NCBI GenBank assembly: GCA_945913255.1 | Contig: CAMEDC010000006.1 | Location: forward strand, 57,032 to 121,031 | Reading direction: 5' to 3' | Source: an uncultured Lachnospiraceae bacterium | GTDB taxonomy: Bacteria; Bacillota; Clostridia; Lachnospirales; Lachnospiraceae | Length of the DNA: 64,000 nucleotides | Part shown: positions 55,705-64,000 of the stretch, in pieces | Layout of the letters: the number at the start of each line of letters is the position of its first letter | How positions within the stretch are numbered: position 1 is the stretch's first letter | Position numbers and translations under genes: made by a program | Notes under the pieces: model-generated | What the model was told of the DNA's origin: nothing | The model's input: only the letters and a program-made list of their open reading frames with translations | The model's database searches: none

Positions 55705-56679
55705 TCAGAAAAGCACTCCCCATGCCATATCATACATATCACGGGCATCTTTCGTATTTCTGATATAATTGGGCTCACCCGGTTCGTAGCGGACATATTT
55801 TTCCACTTCCTCGATGAGCGCCAGATAAGCAACAGCGACTGCATACCGGATGTTCTCCTCCCTGCCGCAGACAATCGGTGTTTCTGACGTCCGATTATAA
55901 ATCTCGATTTCTTCCTGTTTTTCATACAGGGGAATTTTCTGTCCTCTTCCGAGTGTGATAAAGTCCGCTATCCGGTCTCCCCAAAAGCTTCTCTCCGGGT
56001 CTATCCAATACAGTTTTCCGTTTTGATAAAGAATATTGCTGTCCCACAAATCAAAATTCACCATGCTGCAGGGTACCTTCTGAAGGATTTCCCTATGCTT
56101 GTCAATCATCTCAATAAGGCGCCTGCCATCAGGGGTTTCACGCCCCAGTCTCTCACAATCCTGTACCAGTGCGCTCGTCATGGCACGAATGGCTTCATAC
56201 CAGGTATCATGGAGACCTGACTGTAAATATCCATACTTCTGTTCATGGATTTTATGTATCTTGGTAAGCATATTTATCTTTTCCGTCTGGATTCGCTCAC
56301 GCTCATTTTCATCACAGCTGACTGCCCATAAAGGTTCGCCTTTTAAATATTCCATAATAAAACAATGTGCTCCGACTATTTTATGGCTGAAATCAGAAGC
56401 ATACACTTTGGGAATTCCGATATCCGTATGTTCCCGCATCTGCTCATACCAGAATACCTCCGATTCCATCATTCCCTTCTCATAAGTCAGCACCTCCGCT
56501 ACCTCAGGCGGCGCAATCTTTAATACATATTTCTTTGCCTGCGTTGAAATCTGATATGCCGCATTAAACTCTCCGGCTCCCAGAGGCTCGATTTCCGTGA
56601 TATCCCGGATACCCATTTTCTCAAACAATGCGGCTATTTCCTCTTTTGTTGCCAGATATTTTGTCTTACTCTTTGCCAA
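55705..56679 (-). CDS. Aminoglycoside phosphotransferase-family kinase
   Basis: About 324 residues. The N-lobe has IEPLGAGEFNAAYQIS...YVLKIAPPE. The catalytic loop is NFDLWDSNILY, and the metal site is YWIDPERSFWGDRIADF. The usual HGD histidine is Asn (VNFD), a change also seen in some APH-fold kinases, while catalytic Asp, Asn and the second Asp are present. The small-molecule substrate is unknown. The start is TTG 56679 with AGGAGG five bases upstream; no ATG competes. It follows the GNAT-DUF3795 gene by 54 bp and probably shares its promoter. Confidence 0.88.
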   Translation of the reverse strand: MAKSKTKYLATKEEIAALFEKMGIRDITEIEPLGAGEFNAAYQISTQAKKYVLKIAPPEVAEVLTYEKGMMESEVFWYEQMREHTDIGIPKVYASDFSHKIVGAHCFIMEYLKGEPLWAVSCDENERERIQTEKINMLTKIHKIHEQKYGYLQSGLHDTWYEAIRAMTSALVQDCERLGRETPDGRRLIEMIDKHREILQKVPCSMVNFDLWDSNILYQNGKLYWIDPERSFWGDRIADFITLGRGQKIPLYEKQEEIEIYNRTSETPIVCGREENIRYAVAVAYLALIEEVEKYVRYEPGEPNYIRNTKDARDMYDMAWGVLF

Positions 56680-56733
56680 AGTTACCTCCTCTTGGGAACG
56701 TTTCTTCTGCCGCCGCTGTGGAAGCGTCCCCAA

Positions 56734-57651
56734 TTATACTCCTTCCAATATTTTCAACCCTTCTTCTACGCTGGTTCCCAATATTTCCTGCGTTTTCTTG
56801 AAATCATAGATTTCATGCAGCTTGTCGTGAACCTGAAAAAATTTCTCTTTTCCGTATTTTCTGATGAACATTGCCTGAGCCTTGCAGGCATTTGTGCCAT
56901 CGTTGTCCGGCCGGTAAAAGCCTTTTGTACACTCGTCCAGTTCCTCGCATTCATAGCAGCCGTCAATTCCCTTCTTCCGACAGCAGTCAATGTTCGGACA
57001 TACTCCCTTATCATACATGGTTCCGTAGGAACAGCAGCTGAATGCGGAACGGCAGCCTCCACACCATTCTCCCAGGAAGCAATGGTTACAGGAAAAGCCA
57101 CAGTACGCCGTCATATCAACACCTTTTCTTACTTCTTTAATAATCTCAGCCTTCCATCTGGCGCCGTTCTCATACCGCCTGTCTTTGTCCGGTCCATCCT
57201 CTGCAAGTGCTTTCCGATATATTCTGGAATCCTCGCCTCCCATATCCTTTTCCATCTTCAGAAACTCATAACCGTACTTCTCATACAAGCCGGTGTGGTT
57301 TGTGGAAATGTAGATGTACTCTCTCCCCATAACAGTGGCAATGCTCTCCGCATAATCCAGCACAAGCCCCGCATAACGATGCCCTCTGTATTCCGGATAT
57401 GTATATACAAACCCAATCCAGGGAGATAATTCCGTCGGTTGAATATCGTCCAGTGGTGCAAGGGTACAGAACGCAACCAGTTTGTCCCCATCCACAAGCA
57501 TCGGTACAAGTGCCGTTTCCCCAACCATTTTTTTCAGATTGTTTTCTCTGAGAAGCTGATACAGATACTGTCCTGCTCCCCAATCACATTTCCCGATTTC
57601 ATTCAGCCAGTGTTCTTTCTTCTCTGCTGTATAATATTCTATGATTTTCAT
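56734..57651 (-). CDS. GNAT acetyltransferase fused to DUF3795 cysteine-rich domain
   Basis: 305 residues. Residues ~1-150 are a GNAT domain (acetyl-CoA loop YPEYRGHRYAGLVLDYAES, then TNHTGLYEKYGYEFLKME). Residues ~175-300 are a DUF3795-like segment with many cysteines (CGFSCNHCFLGEWCGGCRS, CPNIDCCRKKGIDGCYECEELDEC), probably binding zinc or iron-sulfur. The fusion suggests acetylation linked to a metal-dependent recognition domain. It is the first gene of the unit with the APH-type kinase. GAGGGG lies about seven bases upstream of the ATG. Confidence 0.88.
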   Translation of the reverse strand: MKIIEYYTAEKKEHWLNEIGKCDWGAGQYLYQLLRENNLKKMVGETALVPMLVDGDKLVAFCTLAPLDDIQPTELSPWIGFVYTYPEYRGHRYAGLVLDYAESIATVMGREYIYISTNHTGLYEKYGYEFLKMEKDMGGEDSRIYRKALAEDGPDKDRRYENGARWKAEIIKEVRKGVDMTAYCGFSCNHCFLGEWCGGCRSAFSCCSYGTMYDKGVCPNIDCCRKKGIDGCYECEELDECTKGFYRPDNDGTNACKAQAMFIRKYGKEKFFQVHDKLHEIYDFKKTQEILGTSVEEGLKILEGV

Positions 57652-57682
57652 CCCAGTCCCCTCTCTTTCACATCATTTGTTC

Positions 57683-57754
57683 AAAAAAGCACACGATGTA
57701 TATTTTGCAATATATATCGTGTGCTATTATACATTTAAAACCATACTTTGTCAA
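57683..57754 (-). promoter_or_regulatory. Promoter followed at once by a terminator-like hairpin (leader of GNAT-DUF3795 operon)
   Basis: Minus strand TTGACA (57749-57754), 17 bases, TATAAT (57726-57731). About one base after the -10 starts GCACACGAT...ATCGTGTGC (57689-57724) followed by T6 (57683-57688). A transcript starting here would begin with a terminator hairpin, so either attenuation or an operator function is likely. The -35 overlaps the end of the CPBP gene. Confidence 0.78.
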
Positions 57755-58641
57755 TCAGACAAGCTGCGCTCTCTGCTTTCTTTTAAAATGATAAAAACAG
57801 CCAGGAGAATCATCGGCAGCCCACCGATTAAACCTACCATAAGAGGTCCCAACAACGGTTCGTTGTGAAATTCCGCATTCATAAACAGTGTCGGAATCCC
57901 GGCAAACGCATTGATGGCACCATGCATCAGTGCAGGGAACCAGATGCATTTTGATTTTTCATAGCTTACATCCAGAAGAATACCCATGGCAGTGGTAATG
58001 ATGCAGAACACAACAGGTCCCGCTACAGGTGCTCCCCAGTATTCTGTCCCATATTCATAGCCAATCAGAATCATAATCGGCCAATGCCAGATTCCCCAGA
58101 TGACACCACCCAGAATACGTCCTATTGACCTTCCGAATCTTTCTTTCAGAATCGGATACATATATCCACGCCAGCCGACTTCCTCGCCAATTGCAAAAAG
58201 CATGTTTATCCAAGGCGCAAAAGTAATGGATGCAATTACATTGATTGCAACATAAAATTTTACAGTCAGCCCGCCTGCTTCCATCTGTGCCAGTCCCGCT
58301 TCTCCCAGAGCTGCATATAGCATCCCAAATCCGGTATCAAGAGCCTTCGGAAACAACAAAAAGTAGAGTGCCGCACCTAATGTACCAAGGATTGCCGGTG
58401 CAAACCATGCGTAGAACAGCCATCTCACATTCCCCTTTATCCGTGGCATGAAACCTACTTTCATCCACTCTTTGCCGGATAAAATTGCAGCCGCAAAAGG
58501 GGCAAACATGGATATGGATAAAACAATCTGATACAGTCCCAGCTTTCCCTTTATACAAAGAATACTTGCCGTAACCTGCAAAATCCATGCAATCAGAAAA
58601 GACCACAATAAATATTTTTTCAAATTCCCTTTTTCGCTCAT
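57751..58641 (-). CDS. CPBP-family intramembrane metalloprotease
   Basis: About 296 residues with eight predicted membrane helices. It carries the Rce1/CPBP motifs EEVGWRGYMYP (EExxxR), WGIWHWP (FxxxH variant) and MHGAINAF (HxxxN), the full glutamate/histidine active site. Such proteins act in bacteriocin self-immunity or protein processing; the substrate here is unknown. The start at 58641 has GAGGGAA about five bases upstream, and a frame extension lacks a site. A stand-alone gene. Confidence 0.92.
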   Translation of the reverse strand: MSEKGNLKKYLLWSFLIAWILQVTASILCIKGKLGLYQIVLSISMFAPFAAAILSGKEWMKVGFMPRIKGNVRWLFYAWFAPAILGTLGAALYFLLFPKALDTGFGMLYAALGEAGLAQMEAGGLTVKFYVAINVIASITFAPWINMLFAIGEEVGWRGYMYPILKERFGRSIGRILGGVIWGIWHWPIMILIGYEYGTEYWGAPVAGPVVFCIITTAMGILLDVSYEKSKCIWFPALMHGAINAFAGIPTLFMNAEFHNEPLLGPLMVGLIGGLPMILLAVFIILKESRERSLSD

Positions 58642-58719
58642 ATACTTTCCCTCATTCCGCTTAAGAAACTGCGGATGATCCACTGTCTCTTCATAATATC
58701 TGTGATTTCCGCACCATTT

Positions 58720-59040
58720 TTACTGTTCATGTATTATCTTCACTGCAGTACCGTATGCAATCACTTCTGCCGCCCCGGACATTACCGTGGAAGAACCGTA
58801 TTTCACGCCGATGATTGCATCCGCCCCGAGTTCCTTTGCTTCATCTACCATACGTTTTACCGCAATCTGTCTCGCCTCATTCAGCATTTCCGTATAGCCC
58901 ACAATCTCTCCACCCACCAGGGTTTTCATACCTGCCATAAAATCACGTCCGATATTTTTTGTCTGTACAATGGTTCCTTTCACCATTCCCAATGCCTCAA
59001 TTTTAGTGTCCGGAATATATTCAATACTTAGAAGCTTCAT
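58720..59040 (-). CDS. YbjQ/UPF0145-family protein
   Basis: 106 residues, the standard family length. The motifs are MVKGTIVQTKNIGRDFMAGMKTLVGGEIVGYTEML, AIVKRM-like helix and ELGADAIIGVKYGSSTVMSGAAEVIAYGTAVKI. Members form pentameric barrels and are often called heavy-metal binding, though the function is not proven. Its ATG lies 20 bases inside the end of the MerR gene, so it is the likely direct target of that regulator. Confidence 0.93.
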   Translation of the reverse strand: MKLLSIEYIPDTKIEALGMVKGTIVQTKNIGRDFMAGMKTLVGGEIVGYTEMLNEARQIAVKRMVDEAKELGADAIIGVKYGSSTVMSGAAEVIAYGTAVKIIHEQ

Positions 59041-59662
59041 CCTCTTCTCCTCCTTCTATCTCCCTGATTCGACCTATGAGTGCCGTGACCAATCCGATAA
59101 TTGCAATGGTCGGTAATGCAATGAGAAAAATCAGTATTCCCAAAGGAATATGCTCATAACGATTGGCCCATAACAGTGCTATGATTCCCGCAAGTGCTGC
59201 AGCAATGATGACTGCCGCACCTGCTATGGCTCCCGCTTTCTTTCTCATATGAATGTCAACCTTGCTGATATTCACAAAGTTTGTGCCCTCCTTCTCCATG
59301 TGCTCCATTTGTTCCAGCCAGTAATCCATATTGAGATTCTGTATGGAAATGTTGTTCGCAAGCATCAACTCTACCAGTTCTTCCATATGAGATATATTTT
59401 CTCTTTCCCATTCGAAAGCCCTGAGCTGATTGGAAAGACAATCTTCCAGTTCCTTTTTTCCTTCAAAGACAGCTTTGATATCTTCCACGGAAATACCGAA
59501 TTTTCGCAGGAGCTTAATCTTCTTTAAGATATCAATGTCCTGCTGCCGGTATTCCCGATACCCGTTGTCTGCCCTGTCAGGAAAAATCAGTCCCTGTTCC
59601 TCATAAAAGCGAATGTTTTTGCTTGTAATACCAACCAATTCTTCCGCCTGCTTAATCTTCAT
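59021..59662 (-). CDS. MerR-family regulator with C-terminal membrane helices
   Basis: About 213 residues. The winged helix is MKIKQAEELVGITSKNIRFYEEQGLIFPDR...YREYRQQDIDILKKI, with a coiled linker (LVELMLANNISIQNLNMDYWLEQMEHMEK). Unlike classic MerR proteins it ends with two membrane helices (AGAIAGAAVIIAAALAGIIALLW and GILIFLIALPTIAIIGLVTALIG), so it should be tethered to the membrane. Start at 59662 with GGTGG about seven bases upstream. Its promoter has a 19-bp spacer with a dyad, indicating autoregulation. Confidence 0.92.
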   Translation of the reverse strand: MKIKQAEELVGITSKNIRFYEEQGLIFPDRADNGYREYRQQDIDILKKIKLLRKFGISVEDIKAVFEGKKELEDCLSNQLRAFEWERENISHMEELVELMLANNISIQNLNMDYWLEQMEHMEKEGTNFVNISKVDIHMRKKAGAIAGAAVIIAAALAGIIALLWANRYEHIPLGILIFLIALPTIAIIGLVTALIGRIREIEGGEEDEASKY

Positions 59663-59705
59663 ACATAACCACCATTTTACTGTGCTTTTTTGTCTAGACA
59701 CTCTG

Positions 59706-59736
59706 CTTATACACCTTCCACAAGGTGGAAGGTCAA
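59706..59736 (-). promoter_or_regulatory. MerR-type autoregulated promoter/operator
   Basis: Minus strand TTGACC (59731-59736), 19-base spacer, TATAAG (59706-59711). The dyad ACCTTCCAC (59713-59721) and GTGGAAGGT (59725-59733) is perfect with a three-base centre. The geometry is identical to that at 23954-23984. Confidence 0.88.
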
Positions 59737-59773
59737 GAGGAAAAGCAACTTTTTTTCTGTGAGGACGTTTTTT

Positions 59774-60538
59774 CTATAGTTTATTCTCCTCAGTTATGAA
59801 GAATTTATCTATAATCTCAATGATTTGATCGGGTGCCATGGTTTTTAGGAGATATCCCTGGGGTTTTAATGACAGAACCTTCTGTACGCTCTCCTGATCA
59901 TCCTTACTTGTCAGGAAAATTACAGGAATTGATTCTGTCCGGATTTCGGAGCGGAGCATCTGCAGCATCTGCGGTCCGGAACATACAGGCATTTCGTAAT
60001 CCAGCAAAATCAGATCCGGTTGCTTCATTTCAAGAAAAGAGAGTGCATTTGCAGCCGAATTCACTATGGAGACCTGATATTTCGGTTCCAGCCAGCTTTT
60101 GATAGTGCGAAGCATTGTTCCGGAATCATCCACCACCAGAATATGTTTCCTGGTTATTTCCTGCTTTTTATCATCGACTATCATAGTCATTCTGTCTGCA
60201 ATCTCTTTTGCATTGATAGGTCGTTCGAACACTCCCCCGATTACTTTCTCGGGTACCAGTTCCATGACCTTTTTCAGGTCGTCCGGATATCCCATCAGGA
60301 AAAGCTTCTTATCTTCCTCGATACACAAATCCCGCAAAAATACCAATACAGCATTGTTATCGACGGCTGCCTCATCGGCATACAGGAAGAACATCGACGA
60401 CTTATTATTGATTTTGCTGATGGCTCCCACATCGGAAGTCACAGAATCGCATACAAAACCGCTTCTCCTGAGTGCATCCATTATCGCATTGATGATAAAT
60501 GATACCGAATCACCAATGAATAAAATCCTTTTCTCCAT
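59774..60538 (-). CDS. Two-receiver response regulator without output domain
   Basis: 254 residues. Residues ~130-250 are a good receiver domain (HILVVDDSGTMLRTIK, phospho-Asp in LILLDYEMP, Thr in IFLTSKDD, Lys in YLLKTMAP). Residues 1-125 look like a receiver that has lost its key residues (RILFIGDSVSF, FFLYADEA), so it may only dimerise or bind. No DNA-binding or enzyme domain is present. It follows the hybrid kinase by 10 bases, so they form one signalling unit. Confidence 0.88.
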   Translation of the reverse strand: MEKRILFIGDSVSFIINAIMDALRRSGFVCDSVTSDVGAISKINNKSSMFFLYADEAAVDNNAVLVFLRDLCIEEDKKLFLMGYPDDLKKVMELVPEKVIGGVFERPINAKEIADRMTMIVDDKKQEITRKHILVVDDSGTMLRTIKSWLEPKYQVSIVNSAANALSFLEMKQPDLILLDYEMPVCSGPQMLQMLRSEIRTESIPVIFLTSKDDQESVQKVLSLKPQGYLLKTMAPDQIIEIIDKFFITEENKL

Positions 60539-60548
60539 AACGTTCTCC

Positions 60549-63014
60549 TCATCTTTGGTTCAGTAATTCAATGATATCATCTCTTTCCACTTCTGCCATT
60601 AAGATTCTTAACTTCTTGTATTTCTCTGCAAAAGCATCGGGCAATCTATAGTTCTCCAACTGATCCATGACGGATTGTGCCATATCAAAATCAAAGGACT
60701 CCACCCCTTCCAGGAGAGTACCCACAGCTTCTTCCAACTGTGCTTCTCCTAACAAGGGCTTTTGCTCTTCTTTTTCCCTGTCATACAGCGCATCCTCTAA
60801 TTCGGAACCCAGACTGCGATACATCTGCAACAGTGTTCCGGTCAGTTCCTCTATTGTTTTAATGTCTCCATCCTTACCACACTGTTCCAGTTTTTCCGCA
60901 AGACCGGAAAGTTCTGATGCTCCCACCAGTCTGGCAGTGCTCTTTAGTGCATGTACCTGGATCGTATACCCTTTCAAATCCTGCTGTTCATACAACTGTT
61001 CGATGGTATCGGCCAGAGTTGAAGCAGTTTTTGCAAAATCTTCAATCACTGTTTGATAAATATCTTCACCGCCGGAAGCGGTAATTCCCTGCTCAATATT
61101 CAGGCATTCCATTTTAGCCAATTTAGCCATAAGGTCATCCTTTGTATCAGAAATGCAGGGATCCCCACCTGACTGCTCATCTCCGGTATCACAAAGCTGT
61201 ACCAGTTCAGCAGGCAGAAGACGGGAAATCATCTCCTCCAGTCTGGCTGCATCGATGGGCTTTGTGAGGTATTCGTCAAAACCCTCTTTTATATACTGCT
61301 CTCTCGCCCCGGATACCGCATTGGCAGTCAGAATCACGGTAGGAACATCTTTATTCAGAGATTCCCTGTCCTTTTTCAGATGTTCCAGAGTCTCTATACC
61401 GTCCATGCCGGGCATCATATGATCCAGGAAAATAATGTGATATCTGTTTTTCGCGGCAAGTTCCAGGCATTCTTTTCCTGAAACAGCAGTATCTATCTGA
61501 ACCATTGTCTTTTTTAACAACCCCTGTACTACCGTCAGGTTGATGGGCATATCGTCAACTACCAGTATCTTTGCTTCGGGTGCCACAAAACTCTGGGTAT
61601 ATTCTTTCGTCATCTCCCGCAGTTTCTTAAAGCTCTCCTCATAATTACCGACAGGTACCCAGTCACGAACCTCCTGAATTAATCTGAATGAGAAGGTACT
61701 GCCCTCCCCATATACACTTTCAACCTCCAGTCTGGATCCCATCATCGCAAGAAGCTGTTTGGTAATACTCATTCCCAGGCCGGTTCCCTCAATATGTCTG
61801 TTCCTCGTCTCCTCAATTCTCTCAAAAGCAGTAAACAGCTTATCCAAATCCTCTTTCCTGATTCCCTTTCCGGTATCCTTCACCGAAACAAACATTTCTA
61901 TGGAGGAATCATCTGCTTTTTCAAATCCAAAGTTCAATATCACACTGCCCTTATCGGTATACTTAACAGCATTGGAAAGAATATTCAAAACTACCTGTCT
62001 GATTCTCACCTCATCCCCGTACAATACATGCGGAAGATTGGGATCCACCTTCACCTGAAACGAAAGCCCCTTTTCATAAGCCTTGTTAGCAATCATATTT
62101 ACCAGATCGTTCACCACGGAACTCAAGTCATACTCTACGGGCAAAATCTCCATCTTTCCGGATTCAATTTTGGAAAAGTCAAGAATATCGTTTATGAGGC
62201 TTAAGAGTGCTCTTCCCGAGCTTCGAATATCCAGCGCATAATCTTTGATATTCTTTTCCGTACTCTCTCTGATGATCATTTCGTCCAATCCAAGGACTGC
62301 ATTAATGGGCGTCCTGATTTCATGAGACATGTTGGAAAGAAAAGCGGACTTTGATTTGCTGGCTTCCTCCGCTCTTTCTTCCGCAGCCTTGGCTTCTACC
62401 ATGGCACGCAGAAGCTTTTCATCCTGTATGTTGAGAACCTTGATACAGATATTGGCCAGGGAGCCACAGACAAGTACAATAATGATTGAAATAATCATGG
62501 ACGGAATAAAATACGCCGATTCGCTGATACCACGACCCTCATACATGCTCATGAATGCAGTCCCCAGGATAAAAGCTTCACTGAGAACTGTAATAACAGC
62601 CAATATTGCCCTGGACTTAAAAATGATCGTAATGAAAATCGGTATACAGAAGACAAGCAAAATGACCTGAAAAACATTATGGACATACGAAGTGATTCCA
62701 AACATCACAGTAATCGTCAGCACCGGAATGGCATTCTTAATCCCTTCCCTTTTCACAAATTTCGTTGCAAGATTTCCTGCCACGAGTACAAACAGATTGA
62801 GGATCACCGGTCGTATCAGGTAATCTCTGAAGTAGACAGGAAGCGGCTGCTCTATCAGGTCTCCGGCTCTCAGCACAAAAAAGATACCTATCTCCAAAAA
62901 CAGAATGATAAAAAAGAGGATCAGGCAAACCCTCAAAAAGGTCTTTCTCCATTTTATATATTCATTATTGTACGTTTCCGATTCCACTCCGGCTGCTTTC
63001 CGTTTCTCTTTCAT
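60549..63014 (-). CDS. Hybrid sensor histidine kinase with receiver and Hpt domains
   Basis: About 821 residues. Residues ~25-210 carry five to six membrane helices with no large external loop. HisKA (SHEIRTPINAVLG, phospho-His), an ATPase domain (GTGLGMSITKQLL, G-box), a receiver (ILVVDDMPINLTV, IIFLDHMMPGMDG, YLTKPI) and an Hpt (QVHALKSTARLVGA) follow in order. This supports a His-Asp-His-Asp relay to the response regulator encoded next. Start at 63014; AAGGAG lies 11 bases upstream and the upstream frame extension is not coding-like. A TATACT is near 63136. Confidence 0.93.
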   Translation of the reverse strand: MKEKRKAAGVESETYNNEYIKWRKTFLRVCLILFFIILFLEIGIFFVLRAGDLIEQPLPVYFRDYLIRPVILNLFVLVAGNLATKFVKREGIKNAIPVLTITVMFGITSYVHNVFQVILLVFCIPIFITIIFKSRAILAVITVLSEAFILGTAFMSMYEGRGISESAYFIPSMIISIIIVLVCGSLANICIKVLNIQDEKLLRAMVEAKAAEERAEEASKSKSAFLSNMSHEIRTPINAVLGLDEMIIRESTEKNIKDYALDIRSSGRALLSLINDILDFSKIESGKMEILPVEYDLSSVVNDLVNMIANKAYEKGLSFQVKVDPNLPHVLYGDEVRIRQVVLNILSNAVKYTDKGSVILNFGFEKADDSSIEMFVSVKDTGKGIRKEDLDKLFTAFERIEETRNRHIEGTGLGMSITKQLLAMMGSRLEVESVYGEGSTFSFRLIQEVRDWVPVGNYEESFKKLREMTKEYTQSFVAPEAKILVVDDMPINLTVVQGLLKKTMVQIDTAVSGKECLELAAKNRYHIIFLDHMMPGMDGIETLEHLKKDRESLNKDVPTVILTANAVSGAREQYIKEGFDEYLTKPIDAARLEEMISRLLPAELVQLCDTGDEQSGGDPCISDTKDDLMAKLAKMECLNIEQGITASGGEDIYQTVIEDFAKTASTLADTIEQLYEQQDLKGYTIQVHALKSTARLVGASELSGLAEKLEQCGKDGDIKTIEELTGTLLQMYRSLGSELEDALYDREKEEQKPLLGEAQLEEAVGTLLEGVESFDFDMAQSVMDQLENYRLPDAFAEKYKKLRILMAEVERDDIIELLNQR

Positions 63015-63186
63015 CTTACGTAACACTCCTTCTGAAGTACTCCTTGTTACTGTCTCATTGTACCAAAACACCAGCGTGATGACTAGAGCCAATACATTAT
63101 TTTTCCACTTTCTATAAAAACGGCAGTTTTACATCTAGTATAGCAGAAAGGAGCCAAACTTCTCAATTTCCAATCATCCTTATTCT

Positions 63187-63408
63187 TTAACTTCTGCAAA
63201 ATGCCTTGAAAATCACAAATATTTCCAGCCTTCCAAGAATCATTCCTGCAGTTTCAATTAATAGACATATTGTCGAAGTATTGGAATTTGTTACTCCGAT
63301 AGAAAGCCCTACGGTTCCAAGAGACGATGCAAATTCAAATGCGCCCTGATCCAAAGTACACCCAGCGAAAAAGGTTAAAAGCACTGTGCCCATTATATAG
63401 ATGGGCAT
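63187..63408 (-). pseudogene. Remnant of a TrkH-type potassium transporter (C-terminal piece)
   Basis: 73 residues whose interior, FEFASSLGTVGLSIGVT...ETAGMILGRLEIFVIFKA, is the last pore-loop and terminal helix of TrkH/KtrB proteins. Everything upstream is missing; the sequence before it (after 63408) belongs to an unrelated ATPase on the other strand. This is a truncated remnant at a rearrangement point. Confidence 0.78.
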
Positions 63409-63745
63409 TCATGTTGTAATGCTGACCGGTGATAACGAACGCACGGCCAAAGCTATCGGGACGAAGGCAGGTGTGGATGAAGTAATTGCCGGTGTACTTC
63501 CTGATGGCAAGGAAAGTGTAATCCGTAATATGCAGCAAAAAGGAAAGGTCATTATGGTCGGTGATGGCATCAATGACGCTCCTGCACTGACAAGTGCCGA
63601 TATCGGCATTGCCATTGGTGCAGGTGCAGATGTTGCAATTGATGCAGCAGATGTGGTGTTGATGAAAAGCTGCCTGTCCGATGTACCTGCAGCTATGCGT
63701 CTAAGCCGTGCAACTCTGCGTAATATTCACGAGAAAATTGTATAG
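63401..63745 (+). pseudogene. Remnant of a P1B-type heavy-metal ATPase
   Basis: 114 residues starting at the hinge MGIHVVMLTGDNERTAKAIG and containing MVGDGINDAPALTSADIGIAIGAGADVAIDAADVVLM, the end of the P-domain of a CopA/CadA-type pump. The membrane helices, DKTGT phosphorylation site and the C-terminal helices are absent, and the frame ends at NIHEKIV. It abuts the trkH remnant head to head. Confidence 0.85.
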
Positions 63746-63785
63746 CTACTGTTCATTTAAATGACGTATCAATATTGTTCAATCT

Positions 63786-63831
63786 TAAGCAGATAACCTT
63801 AAACTATATTGTTTAAGATTATCTGCTTTTT
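63786..63831. terminator. Bidirectional terminator
   Basis: AAGCAGATAACCTTAAAC and GTTTAAGATTATCTGCTT pair over 18 bp with one mismatch, with T/A tracts outside. It follows corA on the minus strand and the ATPase remnant on the plus strand. Confidence 0.85.
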
Positions 63832-63835
63832 AATT

Positions 63836-64000
63836 TTAAAAGAACTTTTTCTTTTTAAAATAGACAATTTCCGCTATTACTATGAACAATGATATAATTA
63901 TCACAGCAAAATATCCATACCGCCATTGCAACTCCGGCATGTAAACAAAATTCATTCCATACCAGCCTGTAATCAATGTAAGTGGAAGAAAAATAGTTGT
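63836..64000 (-). CDS. corA: CorA-type magnesium/cobalt transporter, C-terminal end
   Basis: The last 54 codons of a gene that continues past the window. The translation ends with [20 protein letters not shown], containing the Gly-Met-Asn (GMN) selectivity motif at the end of the first membrane helix. A second helix and a lysine-rich tail (FKKKKFF) follow. This is the canonical CorA terminus, enough to name the family. The start and cytoplasmic domain are outside. The stop is at 63836-63838, just before the bidirectional terminator. Confidence 0.9.
   Translation of the reverse strand, partial: TTIFLPLTLITGWYGMNFVYMPELQWRYGYFAVIIISLFIVIAEIVYFKKKKFF

Overview
The window looks like a chromosomal segment of a gut Lachnospiraceae-type Firmicute. 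The evidence is strict SD-ATG starts, sigma-A promoters, a T-box leader, glycyl-radical and [FeFe]-hydrogenase enzymes of anaerobes, rubrerythrin, and many plant-polysaccharide genes. No rRNA, tRNA, CRISPR array, intact transposase or phage gene was seen.

Layout. 1-10.5 kb (mostly minus): the end of a radical-SAM activase and its glycyl-radical diol dehydratase, then rhaD, rhaA and rhaB, a PocR-domain soluble MCP-like sensor and an AraC regulator. Together they describe L-rhamnose to dihydroxyacetone phosphate plus lactaldehyde, and 1,2-propanediol to propionaldehyde. 10.6-20.3 kb: GH51 arabinofuranosidase, two overlapping acyl esterases, a threonine/serine exporter plus asparaginase operon, and a GH2 enzyme. 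20.4-27.7 kb: an MCP, a CapA-like lipoprotein, a MerR/MATE divergent pair, a GNAT and a PrpR_N-type regulator. 27.7-30.3 kb: a GH28 and an AEC transporter. A second GH28 lies at 51.8-53.0 kb. GH28, GH51, GH2, the esterases and rhamnose catabolism together point to pectin/rhamnogalacturonan use spread over several loci.

30.3-41.9 kb: repeats, lrgAB, a UvrA-like ABC ATPase with an AraC/GyrI regulator, a decayed kinase gene, a T-box-controlled BASS transporter, a diguanylate cyclase, an orphan response regulator and an FAD/Rieske oxidoreductase. 41.9-48.8 kb: an MMPL exporter translationally coupled to a 1488-residue GLUG surface protein. 49-51.8 kb: a CPA1 antiporter with TrkA. 53.5-55.6 kb: an [FeFe]-hydrogenase fused in frame to a double-rubredoxin rubrerythrin. 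55.7-64 kb: phosphotransferase, GNAT-DUF3795, CPBP protease, MerR-YbjQ, a hybrid histidine kinase with response regulator, broken trkH and P-type ATPase fragments, and the end of corA.

The least explained material is non-coding. There is a family of three ~200-bp structured repeats with long stems whose sequences differ between copies but stay paired. Two copies lie head to head near 4 kb and one lies near 30.4 kb. A six-unit, exactly 52-bp tandem hairpin array adjoins the third copy.
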